The notes: generated by a model from the letters alone, not told the origin. Positions 14,316 through 21,406 are shown, counted from the stretch's first letter. The stretch is DNA of 21,549 nucleotides from JBAXAB01 sp043718245 (GCA_043718245.1 JAYSWB010000017.1:1-21549), one strand, 5' to 3'. A program made the numbers and translations.

Positions 14316-14810
14316 ATGTCTAAAAAGTGGATTCTAACCATTCTTCTCGTTTTTGTTGCAGCTGTTTCTACTTATTTGATTTATAAAGAATACAACAAAA
14401 TATCTGAGCCAATTCAAGAGGTCCAGTTGCCAGAAAATAATACGGTGTCATCTGAACCCCAAACGCCCGTTGTCTCTCCAGAAAAACAGGACATCATAAA
14501 AGCCGTCATTGCCAAAATGACATCAATTATGCTATCAAACAATGCAAAAAAGATCAGAGAATACACATTAAGCATCTACCAAACCCAGGAGGAGAAAGAC
14601 GCCATCGCCAAGCTCACAGACTCACAAATCCTTAAATCGGCCGAGCTTTACAAAGAGCTTGATCTTGGAAAATCTATTTCCGTTGCCTTGTCATATTTAC
14701 CTGATTCGGCTTGGAACATTTCAAACGCTACCGCCACAATCACGCAAAAAGGACAAAATAGCCAAGGACCTGTATTTACTGCAACGAAAGTTAACGGAGT
14801 TTGGCAATAA
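14316..14810 (+). CDS. Membrane-anchored protein of unknown function
   Basis: 164 residues. A signal anchor at about 5-23 (WILTILLVFVAAVSTYLIY) is followed by a Pro/Ser/Glu-rich linker to about residue 55, then a soluble domain outside the membrane: a helical part with EEKDAIAKLTDSQILKSAELYKEL and a C-terminal strand-rich part that ends ATATITQ, VFTATKVNGVWQ. The tail, with a Trp near the end of a beta strand, resembles NTF2-like or DUF4878-type extracytoplasmic domains, but I do not recognise a family. It lies just ahead of the TruB-like gene, whose chosen ATG is 8 bases past its stop. Coding is supported by length and by a -10 element upstream. Confidence 0.7.
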   Translation: MSKKWILTILLVFVAAVSTYLIYKEYNKISEPIQEVQLPENNTVSSEPQTPVVSPEKQDIIKAVIAKMTSIMLSNNAKKIREYTLSIYQTQEEKDAIAKLTDSQILKSAELYKELDLGKSISVALSYLPDSAWNISNATATITQKGQNSQGPVFTATKVNGVWQ

Positions 14811-14818
14811 ACGAGAGC

Positions 14819-15586
14819 ATGTCTATATTGGTGTATAAAAAAATAGGAGAAACTCCTCTGCAAGCCCTAAATCGACTACGACTTGAAAATCCTAAATTAG
14901 AAAAGGAACGCCTAAGTTATGCAGGAAGGCTTGACCCTTTGGCAGAAGGGCTACTCTTGGTTTTACAGGGTAAAGAATGCAATGAAGCAGAGCGCCAAAA
15001 ATTTCTTGGCTTGGAAAAAGACTATGAAGTTCAAGTTTTATTTGGTTTCTCAACAGATTCATACGACCTTTTAGGGATTCCCGTAGAAAATACAGATATT
15101 TGTAATTTTAATCTGGACGATTTGAAGTTGTCTATTGAAAAAATCATTCCAGAATTTATTGGTGCAAATCATGGGTTAAAATATCCACCTTTTTCTTCAA
15201 AAACAATTGGAGGACGTCCACTTTTTGAGTTAGCAAGATCAAAAGATGGTCTTCCTGATGAGATGCCCGACATTAAAGGCACTATCCAAAGTATTAAAGT
15301 GCTCGACCTTAGAACTATTAGTACCAGTGATCTAAAAGAGCATATCCACAGTAGCGTAGACTTGGTAAGCGGTGATTTCAGACAAAAGGAGATTCTTGAG
15401 AAATGGGACAGTATTTTACAAGCCGAGACCACCTGGCCTCTATTAAAGCTCTATGTTAAATGTGAATCTGGTGTTTACATGAGGTCTTTGGCAGAATCAT
15501 TGGGTAGAAGGCTTGGTATTACAGGACTAGCCTTTTCCATAAAGAGGGTCAAAATAGGGGATCATACTATTGATAATATGGCTTAA
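14819..15586 (+). CDS. truB: TruB-family tRNA pseudouridine synthase (divergent, no PUA domain)
   Basis: 255 residues from the ATG at 14819, chosen over an in-frame TTG at 14801 that lies inside the previous gene. A GAGAG just upstream may aid initiation. Motif I is present in divergent form as YKKIGETPLQAL instead of KPxGxTS. The catalytic motif reads YAGRLDPLAEGLL with aspartate D39, where most bacterial TruB have GTLDPxATG. DYEVQVLFGFSTDSYDLLG and LKYPPFSSKTIGGRPLFELAR match the following TruB segments, and GVYMRSLAESLG matches the YIRSLARDLG motif. The protein stops without the C-terminal PUA domain. Expected reaction: pseudouridine at position 55 in the T-loop of tRNAs. Divergence may reflect the CPR lineage. 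Confidence 0.88.
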   Translation: MSILVYKKIGETPLQALNRLRLENPKLEKERLSYAGRLDPLAEGLLLVLQGKECNEAERQKFLGLEKDYEVQVLFGFSTDSYDLLGIPVENTDICNFNLDDLKLSIEKIIPEFIGANHGLKYPPFSSKTIGGRPLFELARSKDGLPDEMPDIKGTIQSIKVLDLRTISTSDLKEHIHSSVDLVSGDFRQKEILEKWDSILQAETTWPLLKLYVKCESGVYMRSLAESLGRRLGITGLAFSIKRVKIGDHTIDNMA

Positions 15587-15642
15587 GATAAGGATTTTCG
15601 ATGGCTGTGGATAATAAATAGCTATCTAAAAAGTCTCATTCG

Positions 15643-15651
15643 TGCTATATT
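15643..15651 (+). promoter_or_regulatory. Extended -10 promoter TGcTATATT upstream of the second sigma gene
   Basis: TGC TATATT (hexamer 15646-15651) in the 143-bp gap before the sigma gene; expected leader about 72 bases. A second hexamer, TATACT at 15706-15711, lies 18 bases before the ATG at 15730 and would give a leader of about 12 bases. One or both may be used. The rest of the gap has only weak dyads. Confidence 0.45.
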
Positions 15652-15729
15652 AAACCTTACTGCCGTACAGAAAATAAGGCTTATAAACAAGAGTTTGTAA
15701 CACTTTATACTCCTGATACGTCATAACTT

Positions 15730-16296
15730 ATGCCACAGAAGCCACAGGCAGACAATAATAGCAAGAGGGAGCATCTCGAGAGGCTCTATGGCAGTCATGC
15801 AGACGAGATATTTCGTTTCGCACTATATAAACTTTCAGACCGAGAAAAGGCCAAGGACGTTGTCCAGGACACTTTTGTAAAGGTTTGGGGTCATATATCA
15901 AGTGAGGCTGAAGTCTTGCAAAACCCGCGCGCGTTTCTATTTAAAATAGCTAAAAACCTCGTCATAGATTCATACCGAAAGGTAAAGCCTATGTCGATCG
16001 ACGCGCTTGAAGAAATTCTGCATTTTGACATCTCGGACAATCATGTAGCCAAGGAGGAAATGCATGATGCGGTCGACATGTCGATTGTGCTCGATGCGCT
16101 AAATGTTTTAGATGTTGAAGACCGAGACATAATCATCATGCGTTATATGGACGGATTATCAGTAAAGGAAATCGCAGACATAACAGGACAACGAGAAAAT
16201 ACAGTATCTGTAAAAATCCACCGAGCCCTCAAGGAAATGCAAGACCATTTCGGAATCGATACCATGCAATCAATGACCCAAAATAATTCAATTTAA
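15730..16296 (+). CDS. ECF-type sigma-70 family RNA polymerase sigma factor (second in window)
   Basis: 188 residues. Region 2: AKDVVQDTFVKVW (41-53) and RAFLFKIAKNLVID (67-80). Region 4: about 120-172, with DRDIIIMRYMDGLS then a helix-turn-helix VKEIADITGQRENTVSVKIHRAL. The two regions are joined by an acidic linker, as in other RpoE-like factors. The following gene, 3 bp after the stop, encodes a one-TM protein with a DUF5667-like domain, the expected anti-sigma partner. Sequence divergence from the factor at 749-1336 is large, so the two are not a recent duplication. No Shine-Dalgarno is seen. The start ATG is the only reasonable one. Confidence 0.93.
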   Translation: MPQKPQADNNSKREHLERLYGSHADEIFRFALYKLSDREKAKDVVQDTFVKVWGHISSEAEVLQNPRAFLFKIAKNLVIDSYRKVKPMSIDALEEILHFDISDNHVAKEEMHDAVDMSIVLDALNVLDVEDRDIIIMRYMDGLSVKEIADITGQRENTVSVKIHRALKEMQDHFGIDTMQSMTQNNSI

Positions 16297-16299
16297 AAA

Positions 16300-17433
16300 A
16301 TGAGCCAGAAAGGATTAAACAACTTCATATCGATGCTTAAAAAGCAAAAGATGACAGACCTCGAAAAAAACGAGGTGTTTAATCGTGTTCTTACAGATAT
16401 CGAAATGGATAGATCAAGTATCCTTGAACACTCCGAAAAATCTGTCGAATCTCCATTTTCAATAAAAAATCACCTTAGCCGTTCGTGGTCTTCGTATATA
16501 TTGTCGCGAAGATTTGTTCCGTCTTTTGTAATAGTGGCAGTTTTATTTATTTCAGGAGGATTGCTTGCAAAAGCTGAAATGGCATTACCAGGAGATGCTT
16601 TATATTCATTAAAAATAAATATTAACGAAGAAGTCCGCGATATTGCTGCGTTAACCCCAGAGGCAAAGGCCAGACTTGCAATTGACGTTACCGAAAGACG
16701 CCTACAGGAGGCTGCGTCATTGTCTACCCAAGGAAGATTTGATCAGACAAGTCAGACTTTGATTAAAAAAGAATTAGCTAAAAATGTCACTCAGTTTAAA
16801 AACCGAGTCGCTTCTTTAGTGTCTCGAAACGACCTAGGTGCTGCACAGCGACTTGCGGTTGATTTCGAATCATCCCTGAAGGCTCATGAACTAGTTTTGG
16901 AAAAAATATCATCTGATAATGGGTTAACAAATGACAGTGCGCGAATTTCTTCTTTGATTAGCGATATCCGCGGGCAAATTGCCACTTCGACAGCATCAAG
17001 AATAGATATTGATTCCAAGGAGCTGCTGGCTGACTCTAATAATTTGATTAAGGCCCAGCAAAAATTCGCAGATTTTAAAATTAAATTTGATCAGATTAGC
17101 CTGATTGCATCTAGTACAATTTTGTCTAATGATACTGCCTCTACTGTAAAGGCTCTTCTTTTTGATACTAACAATTATCTTGATCAGTGTGCGGTCTTGC
17201 TACAAAGCACTACCACAACGAGCGAGGCATTTACGCTTTTACAAACAATTTCACAAAAGATTTACCAAGCAGAAGACCTCATTATGATAGAGCGTGATGC
17301 AGATCCTCAGCTAAAAGCCTTGCTCGATCGATTTGGTATGGGTACCTCTACAATCGCAACTTCTACTGTGTTGACAGCGACAAGTACCGAAAGTGTGAAC
17401 GCTTCCTCTACTGCAACTTCGACTACACAGTAA
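16300..17433 (+). CDS. DUF5667-domain membrane protein, probable anti-sigma factor
   Basis: 377 residues. A cytosolic N-terminal part of about 70 residues, where sigma binding would be expected, precedes a single TM at about 72-91 (FVPSFVIVAVLFISGGLLA). Just outside the membrane is ALPGDALYSLKININEEVR (95-113), then TPEAKARLAIDVTERRLQEA (119-138): the recognisable DUF5667 signature. A long helical, coiled-coil-like region follows to about 340, and the last 30 residues are a Ser/Thr-rich low-complexity tail (STSTIATSTVLTATST). Coupling to the sigma gene with a 3-bp gap supports an anti-sigma role with an extracytoplasmic sensor. DUF5667 itself has no established biochemical function that I can cite. 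Confidence 0.83.
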   Translation: MSQKGLNNFISMLKKQKMTDLEKNEVFNRVLTDIEMDRSSILEHSEKSVESPFSIKNHLSRSWSSYILSRRFVPSFVIVAVLFISGGLLAKAEMALPGDALYSLKININEEVRDIAALTPEAKARLAIDVTERRLQEAASLSTQGRFDQTSQTLIKKELAKNVTQFKNRVASLVSRNDLGAAQRLAVDFESSLKAHELVLEKISSDNGLTNDSARISSLISDIRGQIATSTASRIDIDSKELLADSNNLIKAQQKFADFKIKFDQISLIASSTILSNDTASTVKALLFDTNNYLDQCAVLLQSTTTTSEAFTLLQTISQKIYQAEDLIMIERDADPQLKALLDRFGMGTSTIATSTVLTATSTESVNASSTATSTTQ

Positions 17434-17444
17434 TATAGTGTAGA

Positions 17445-18716
17445 ATGTTTCAAATGGCCATGTTTTTGGTATTTGGAATTACGGGAAATCTTGCTAGGCA
17501 AAAAATGTTGCCTGCGCTTTTTAATTTGTATGCTCGTAAAGAGGTCGATCAAAATCATTTTTTATGTATAGGGATAGGACGGAAGAAAATGTCAAAAGAG
17601 GAATTTCACGGAATGATAAAAGAATCTATTAGTGAAATATCAATTTCTCATTTTCGGGATAGATTGGATGTTAAAGAGTCAGATCTTGAAAACTTTAAAC
17701 ATAATTTTGTTCTGAGCGCTGTGTATGTACAAGGCGAACTTAATGATCCAGTGCTGTATTCAAGATTGAAAAAAGACTTGGACATCGGTTTGTTGTCCAA
17801 GAAAGAAAGTTCTATTTTTTGCAAGCTTTCACTACCACCTTCGATGCACGAGGGCATTATTAACCATTTAATTGACTCTAAAATAATGTCTCTCAAGGCT
17901 TTTCATTTGATGATTGAAAAACCCTTTGGACAAGACGCAGTCTCTGCAAAAAAACTTTTCGTAAAAATAACTTCGAAACTTGATCCTAAAAGGTTGATAT
18001 TAATTGACCATTATTTGGGAAAGGAGCCCGTAATTGACCTTATGAACATTCGTCTTTTAGGTTACATGGAACATGTTTTGGGTGATAAGAATATCAAGCA
18101 AATAGAAGTGAGGGTCCTAGAAAAAAAACTTGTTTCAGGTCGCGGCATGTTCTATGACGATGTCGGGGCACTCAAAGATGTTGGACAAAATCACCTTGTA
18201 CAAGTCTTGGCTACCGCTGCGGCTGAATATTTAGATATCAAAAGCTTGGATGTTGGAAAGTCAAATTTTATCGCAAGCTTAAAATTAGACCTCAATAAGC
18301 CTCATGTTTTCGGGCAATATAAGGGTTTTGTTGAAGAAGAGCATGTAAAGCCAGATTCGAGAACTGAGACATTTTTCTCGGTGGGCCTCCGATCTAGTTT
18401 GAAAAAATGGAAAGGCACTAGGTTTAGGATGACTTTTGGCAAAGCTATGAAGGATGTTGTTGCGGAAATTATTTATACTTTTTCTGATAAAAGTACTTTT
18501 ACACTTCCTATATCTGAAAAAGGCAGATCTGCATATGAATACGTGCTTTTAGGGGCACTGAATGGAAATAATATGCTACGCGCCAGTATTGATCAGGTCG
18601 TCTCTGGTTGGAAGCTTATGGAGGCTATCAAAAAGTATCAAGAGTCGAAAAACAGTAAGCTTATAATCTATGAAAAGCATGGAAACTTTTTTGATAAATT
18701 GAAAAATACTGTATAA
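17445..18716 (+). CDS. zwf: Glucose-6-phosphate 1-dehydrogenase
   Basis: 423 residues, shorter than the usual 480-500, the difference lying mainly in the C-terminal half. NADP-binding motif FGITGNLARQKMLPALFNL (the common GASGDL is GITGNL here, Asn for Asp). Substrate and catalytic segments are all present: MIEKPFGQD (157-164), IDHYLGKE with D178 (177-184) and GALKDVGQNHLVQ with catalytic H240. The GRGMFYDDVGA loop is also conserved. It oxidises glucose 6-phosphate to 6-phosphogluconolactone with NADP, the first step of the oxidative pentose phosphate pathway. No pgl or gnd gene is nearby. Start: ATG at 17445 follows TAATAT (17431-17436) by 8 bases; in-frame ATGs at 17454 and 17460 are alternatives. 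Confidence 0.9.
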   Translation: MFQMAMFLVFGITGNLARQKMLPALFNLYARKEVDQNHFLCIGIGRKKMSKEEFHGMIKESISEISISHFRDRLDVKESDLENFKHNFVLSAVYVQGELNDPVLYSRLKKDLDIGLLSKKESSIFCKLSLPPSMHEGIINHLIDSKIMSLKAFHLMIEKPFGQDAVSAKKLFVKITSKLDPKRLILIDHYLGKEPVIDLMNIRLLGYMEHVLGDKNIKQIEVRVLEKKLVSGRGMFYDDVGALKDVGQNHLVQVLATAAAEYLDIKSLDVGKSNFIASLKLDLNKPHVFGQYKGFVEEEHVKPDSRTETFFSVGLRSSLKKWKGTRFRMTFGKAMKDVVAEIIYTFSDKSTFTLPISEKGRSAYEYVLLGALNGNNMLRASIDQVVSGWKLMEAIKKYQESKNSKLIIYEKHGNFFDKLKNTV

Positions 18717-18717
18717 T
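18691..18717 (+). promoter_or_regulatory. Promoter TTGATA - 15 bp - TATAAT for the histidine kinase
   Basis: TTGATA at 18691-18696 and TATAAT at 18712-18717, with TG directly before the hexamer. The -10 overlaps the stop of the dehydrogenase gene and lies 7 bases before the GTG at 18725, so the predicted transcript starts at the start codon. Confidence 0.55.
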
Positions 18718-18724
18718 AATATAC

Positions 18725-20293
18725 GTGGACAACACTCTTTTAATCATTCACAACGCAGGTTATATTTTTTCAGCAGCATTGACGTTGATAATGGGTGTTG
18801 TTGTTCTCCTGAAGGGCAGGGATAAATTTGTTAATATTATTTATTTTTTTGTTAATATATTATTTTCAATATTTGCTGTTGCATATTACTTGGGGCTAAA
18901 TACATCAGATCCTGAATTGTCCCGATTTTATTTGATGTTTACTTTGGTAAATTTATTTACTGTGACCGGTAACGCTCACATGATATGGGAATTTCTTGGA
19001 CTTGCGGTTAAATTTAAAAGGGTAATTATTACTTTTTACACCATCGCTACAATGCTTTTGGTGTTTTTTATCATCAGTCCAAGTTCCTTCTTAAAAGCCT
19101 CTCACCCTTATTTGTATTTGAAAAATTTCTTTACACCAGGGCCGTATTATTGGGTCTTCGCTGTTTTTTTTGGAATAGTAGCAATGTTCTTCTTGGGGAC
19201 ACTTGTTAAAAAATGGCTGGAATCTGCGGGTAATGAAAAAACCCGCGTCGCGTACTTGTTAATTGCATTTTTGTGGGCTTATGGAACAGGTTCCATCGCT
19301 TTCTTGCCAATATTTGGGATTGATGCAGACCCTCTTTTTTCTGCATTTGTGGGAATTCACATTATTATTATTGCCTATGCTATTTTGAACTACAAATTGC
19401 TGGATCTACACATTGTGGCAGCACGAGCAATCAATTTTTCTGTATTTACCAGCATCGCAGGACTTCTCATTGTGGGGGTAAATTGGTTTAATGAATATGC
19501 ACTAAAGAGCATTGTAGGTTTTCCAAATTGGCTTATTCCTCTGTTGTCGGGTATTTGTGTCGTAATTGTTGGTTTTATTACCATGCGCAAATTACGCGAG
19601 GCAGATGTACTAAAATATGAATTTATTAATAACATTAGTCACAAGTTTCGCACACCCCTTACCCACATTCGTTGGATGTCCGAAGAATTGCGAGATGAGC
19701 CAGATTTGAAAGTAAGAAACCGCGAGGTAGAGCAAATACAATACGCAACAATGCGTCTTTTCGAGCTAACCAACATCGTTATGGATGTTGCTCAAAATTC
19801 TGAAATAGAAAATATTTACAACATAACCCCTTTTGACATCAAAGAAGTCATAAAAAACATGATCGACGCTCACAGCGATCAAATTTCGCGAAAGCATTTA
19901 ACCGTTCACTCGAGCTATCCACCTGATTTACCTAATATTAAAGCGGATAAAACACGACTACAGTTTGCAATACAAATTTTGTTTGAGAATTCGATTGTTT
20001 ATACCCCAGATAGTGGAAAAATAGATATTTCAATTAGATTTGACCAACAAACTAACTCATTTGTTTTTGTTGTCAAAGACAGCGGTATTGGAATCGGTAG
20101 GGATGACATGCCAAACTTATTCAAAAAGTTCTTCCGAACTGCAAACGCACGTCTAACCGATACTGAAGGTATGGGAATTGGTTTGTATATGGCGAGAAAA
20201 ATTATTATGCGCCACAATGGTCACATTAATGTTGATTCGACAGGAGAAAACAAGGGTACTACTTTCACCTTTACAATACCGCAAGAAAAATAG
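18725..20293 (+). CDS. Membrane sensor histidine kinase with N-terminal 7TM-type region
   Basis: 522 residues, GTG start supported by a consensus -10 exactly 7 bases upstream. The N-terminal ~225 residues hold about seven TM segments of the kind seen in 7TM sensor kinases, followed by two more TMs (about 238-260 and 270-292). The HisKA dimerisation domain has NNISHKFRTPLTHIRWM with phospho-acceptor H306. The ATPase domain has the N box (ILFENSIVYTP), G1 (DSGIGIG), F box (LFKKFFR) and G2 (GMGIGLYMARKI), all intact, ending in GTTFTFTIP. No response regulator gene is adjacent within the window, so the kinase is an orphan here. The ligand is unknown. A small unknown protein follows. Confidence 0.93.
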   Translation: MDNTLLIIHNAGYIFSAALTLIMGVVVLLKGRDKFVNIIYFFVNILFSIFAVAYYLGLNTSDPELSRFYLMFTLVNLFTVTGNAHMIWEFLGLAVKFKRVIITFYTIATMLLVFFIISPSSFLKASHPYLYLKNFFTPGPYYWVFAVFFGIVAMFFLGTLVKKWLESAGNEKTRVAYLLIAFLWAYGTGSIAFLPIFGIDADPLFSAFVGIHIIIIAYAILNYKLLDLHIVAARAINFSVFTSIAGLLIVGVNWFNEYALKSIVGFPNWLIPLLSGICVVIVGFITMRKLREADVLKYEFINNISHKFRTPLTHIRWMSEELRDEPDLKVRNREVEQIQYATMRLFELTNIVMDVAQNSEIENIYNITPFDIKEVIKNMIDAHSDQISRKHLTVHSSYPPDLPNIKADKTRLQFAIQILFENSIVYTPDSGKIDISIRFDQQTNSFVFVVKDSGIGIGRDDMPNLFKKFFRTANARLTDTEGMGIGLYMARKIIMRHNGHINVDSTGENKGTTFTFTIPQEK

Positions 20294-20305
20294 TAATATA
20301 AATCT

Positions 20306-20545
20306 ATGGGAAAAATAAAAGACTTTTTTACAAAAATGGCCTTGAAAAAGCAGATTGGGCATTTGCCACCCGCTCAGCAGGAGGCTATTACTAAGGCTGT
20401 TCAGACAAATCCTGAATTTTTTAAGAAGATTTCAGATGAGATAGAGCACAAGCAAAAGCATGAAAATAAGTCGCAATTGGAGGCGACGATGGAGGTTATG
20501 AGAAAGTATCAAGGGGATATGCAGAAGATTTTGATGGGGAGGTAG
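20306..20545 (+). CDS. Small helical protein of unknown function
   Basis: 79 residues, charged and predicted helical throughout. MGKIKDFFTKMALKKQ forms an amphipathic basic start, LPPAQQEAITKAVQTNPEFFKKISDEIE follows, and the C-terminal part (SQLEATMEVMRKYQGDMQKIL) is heptad-like. There is no TM segment or signal peptide. It starts 12 bp after the kinase stop, with TAATAT (20294-20299) 6 bases before the ATG, so it may be co-transcribed with the kinase or have its own start. Not recognised as a family member. Confidence 0.65.
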   Translation: MGKIKDFFTKMALKKQIGHLPPAQQEAITKAVQTNPEFFKKISDEIEHKQKHENKSQLEATMEVMRKYQGDMQKILMGR

Positions 20546-20550
20546 GACTG

Positions 20551-20559
20551 TGATAGTAT
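20551..20559 (+). promoter_or_regulatory. Extended -10 element TGaTAGTAT before a 15-codon ORF
   Basis: TGA TAGTAT (hexamer 20554-20559), 9 bases before the ATG at 20569. The same spacing is seen at the pseudouridine synthase start. Confidence 0.4.
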
Positions 20560-20568
20560 CTATATCCT

Positions 20569-20616
20569 ATGAAACTAGCAATCGGCATCGTCAGGACACT
20601 ACCCAACATGGAGTAA
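20569..20616 (+). CDS. Very short ORF (15 residues), leader peptide or truncated gene remnant
   Basis: ATG at 20569 to TAA at 20614-20616, encoding MKLAIGIVRTLPNME. The only support is its start context: an extended -10 element 9 bases upstream, as for real genes in this window. No continuation is found in other frames. It could be the 5' remnant of a gene lost by deletion, a leader peptide for the 51-residue gene, or chance. Confidence 0.25.
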   Translation: MKLAIGIVRTLPNME

Positions 20617-20662
20617 GGCTTATTCCGTTTCAGTTTAGGATAAAATTAATCAATTCTAGAGC

Positions 20663-20818
20663 ATGACAACCGAGGAACTAGTTAAGAAATATAAGGCTAT
20701 ATACAAAAAGAAGACGGGTCAGGACTTGTCTGATGAAGAAGCTTTTAATCAGGCGATGAGTTTAATCACACTGGTAAATGCGGTGTATAGGCCAATAAAG
20801 ACTAAGTCTCGCACATAG
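20663..20818 (+). CDS. Small conserved-looking protein, 51 residues
   Basis: ATG at 20663, TAG at 20816-20818. The protein reads MTTEELVKKYKAIYKKKTG, then QDLSDEEAFNQAMSLITLVN, then AVYRPIKTKSRT. The regular helical pattern with a central acidic SDEEA turn and a final YRPIK looks like a real folded mini-protein, and it resembles short uncharacterised proteins I associate with CPR genomes, although I cannot name a family. TAAAAT at 20641-20646 may be the -10 element, giving a leader of about 10 bases. No Shine-Dalgarno. It ends 25 bp before the terminator of the convergent cassette. Confidence 0.6.
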   Translation: MTTEELVKKYKAIYKKKTGQDLSDEEAFNQAMSLITLVNAVYRPIKTKSRT

Positions 20819-20842
20819 ACGTTCGAACTTATTTGCTAATAT

Positions 20843-20898
20843 AAAACGAAAAACCACCGCCCATTTTCACGGACGATGGCTCGTGAATGGGTCGGTGG
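20843..20898 (-). terminator. Strong Rho-independent terminator of the leftward cassette
   Basis: A 16-bp stem in three blocks: CCACCG/CGGTGG, CCCATT/AATGGG and CACG/CGTG, with small bulges and a 10-base loop (arms from 20854 and to 20898). On the minus strand it is followed by TTTTTCGTTTT. It begins directly after the TGA of the gene at 20899-21192. Confidence 0.85.
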
Positions 20899-21192
20899 TC
20901 ACTGCTCTGGGAACATCACACTGTGTCTTATGTGACCAATGGGTGTGCCCATGTAGTGCTTGATGTTGGACAAGTAACGTAGCAACGCCTTCCTCGATGG
21001 CTTTTTTGCTTTCACCAAGTAGTCTATGCAAAGTCGGACTTCATCCATACCTTGAGTCAGTAGACCCACGGGGTCCTCAAGCATCTCCAGGTAACGCCCC
21101 CTCTTTTTTTCATCGGTTACGTTCCTCTTGATTTGGTTCCGAAGCCACGTTTTCTCCTTATTGGCGTTTCTGGTGCCGGCATGCTTAGGCAT
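20899..21192 (-). CDS. Small basic protein of unknown function, second gene of the cassette
   Basis: 97 residues, rich in Lys and Arg. It begins MPKHAGTRNANKEKTWLRNQ, has a predicted helical centre (DEKKRGRYLEMLEDPVGLL, then GMDEVRLCIDYLVKAK) and ends GHIRHSVMFPEQ. No TM, signal peptide or known motif is seen. It has a full AGGAGGT ribosome-binding site 3 bases before its ATG, unlike the chromosomal genes, and overlaps the upstream gene by 8 bases, so the two are translationally linked. Base composition is about 53% G+C in two sampled lines against 38% in a line of the kinase gene. Nucleic-acid binding is possible from the charge, but no function can be assigned. Foreign origin is inferred. 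Confidence 0.68.
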   Translation of the reverse strand: MPKHAGTRNANKEKTWLRNQIKRNVTDEKKRGRYLEMLEDPVGLLTQGMDEVRLCIDYLVKAKKPSRKALLRYLSNIKHYMGTPIGHIRHSVMFPEQ

Positions 21193-21355
21193 GGGACCTC
21201 CTTTTGTGTGTTGAAAGGATCTCGTGGATCACACGAAATGCCTCGAACTGGCGTCGCTGGTTTTCTTTCGGTGAGAGTATGGGTGCAAGGATTCTGACGT
21301 TGTATCCACGGCACTTGAACTCTCGCACCACTACGTGTTTCTCGTCTTCGGGCAT
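21185..21355 (-). CDS. Small basic protein of unknown function, first gene of the cassette
   Basis: 56 residues, ATG at 21355, TAA at 21187-21185. The sequence begins MPEDEKHVVVREFKCRGYNV, continues RILAPILSPKENQRRQFEAF and ends RVIHEILSTHKRRSHA. The pattern suggests a short beta hairpin (HVVVREF, YNVRIL) followed by a helix (KENQRRQFEAFRVIHEIL). AGGAGG at 21365-21360 is separated from the ATG by 4 bases. It is first in a two-gene unit with the 97-residue protein, whose start it overlaps. A helix after a hairpin in a 56-residue basic protein is compatible with a small DNA- or RNA-binding protein, but no family is recognised. Confidence 0.65.
   Translation of the reverse strand: MPEDEKHVVVREFKCRGYNVRILAPILSPKENQRRQFEAFRVIHEILSTHKRRSHA
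21196..21202 (-). promoter_or_regulatory. Shine-Dalgarno AGGAGGT for the 97-residue gene
   Basis: AGGAGGT on the minus strand, 3 bases before the ATG at 21192, located within the 3' end of the upstream gene. It is a full anti-16S match, rare in this window. Confidence 0.75.
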
Positions 21356-21359
21356 TTGG

Positions 21360-21365
21360 CCTCCT
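21360..21365 (-). promoter_or_regulatory. Shine-Dalgarno AGGAGG for the 56-residue gene
   Basis: AGGAGG on the minus strand with a 4-base spacer to the ATG at 21355. It decides the start of a gene that is otherwise short enough to be doubted. Confidence 0.72.
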
Positions 21366-21388
21366 CGGTTTGTTGTTTAGATTTGTGC

Positions 21389-21406
21389 ACTGACGGAATT
21401 GTCAGT
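21389..21406. promoter_or_regulatory. Inverted repeat at the cassette start site, possible operator
   Basis: ACTGAC-GGAATT-GTCAGT, 6-bp arms around a 6-base centre. It begins about 2 bases downstream of the predicted transcript start (about 21408) of the cassette promoter. Either an operator for a small repressor or a 5' hairpin of the mRNA. Confidence 0.5.

Noticed and set aside
21117..21314. Leftward 65-residue frame overlapping both cassette genes
   Set aside because: It is in a third frame. The frames at 21185-21355 and 20899-21192 each have an AGGAGG site at the right distance; this one has none.
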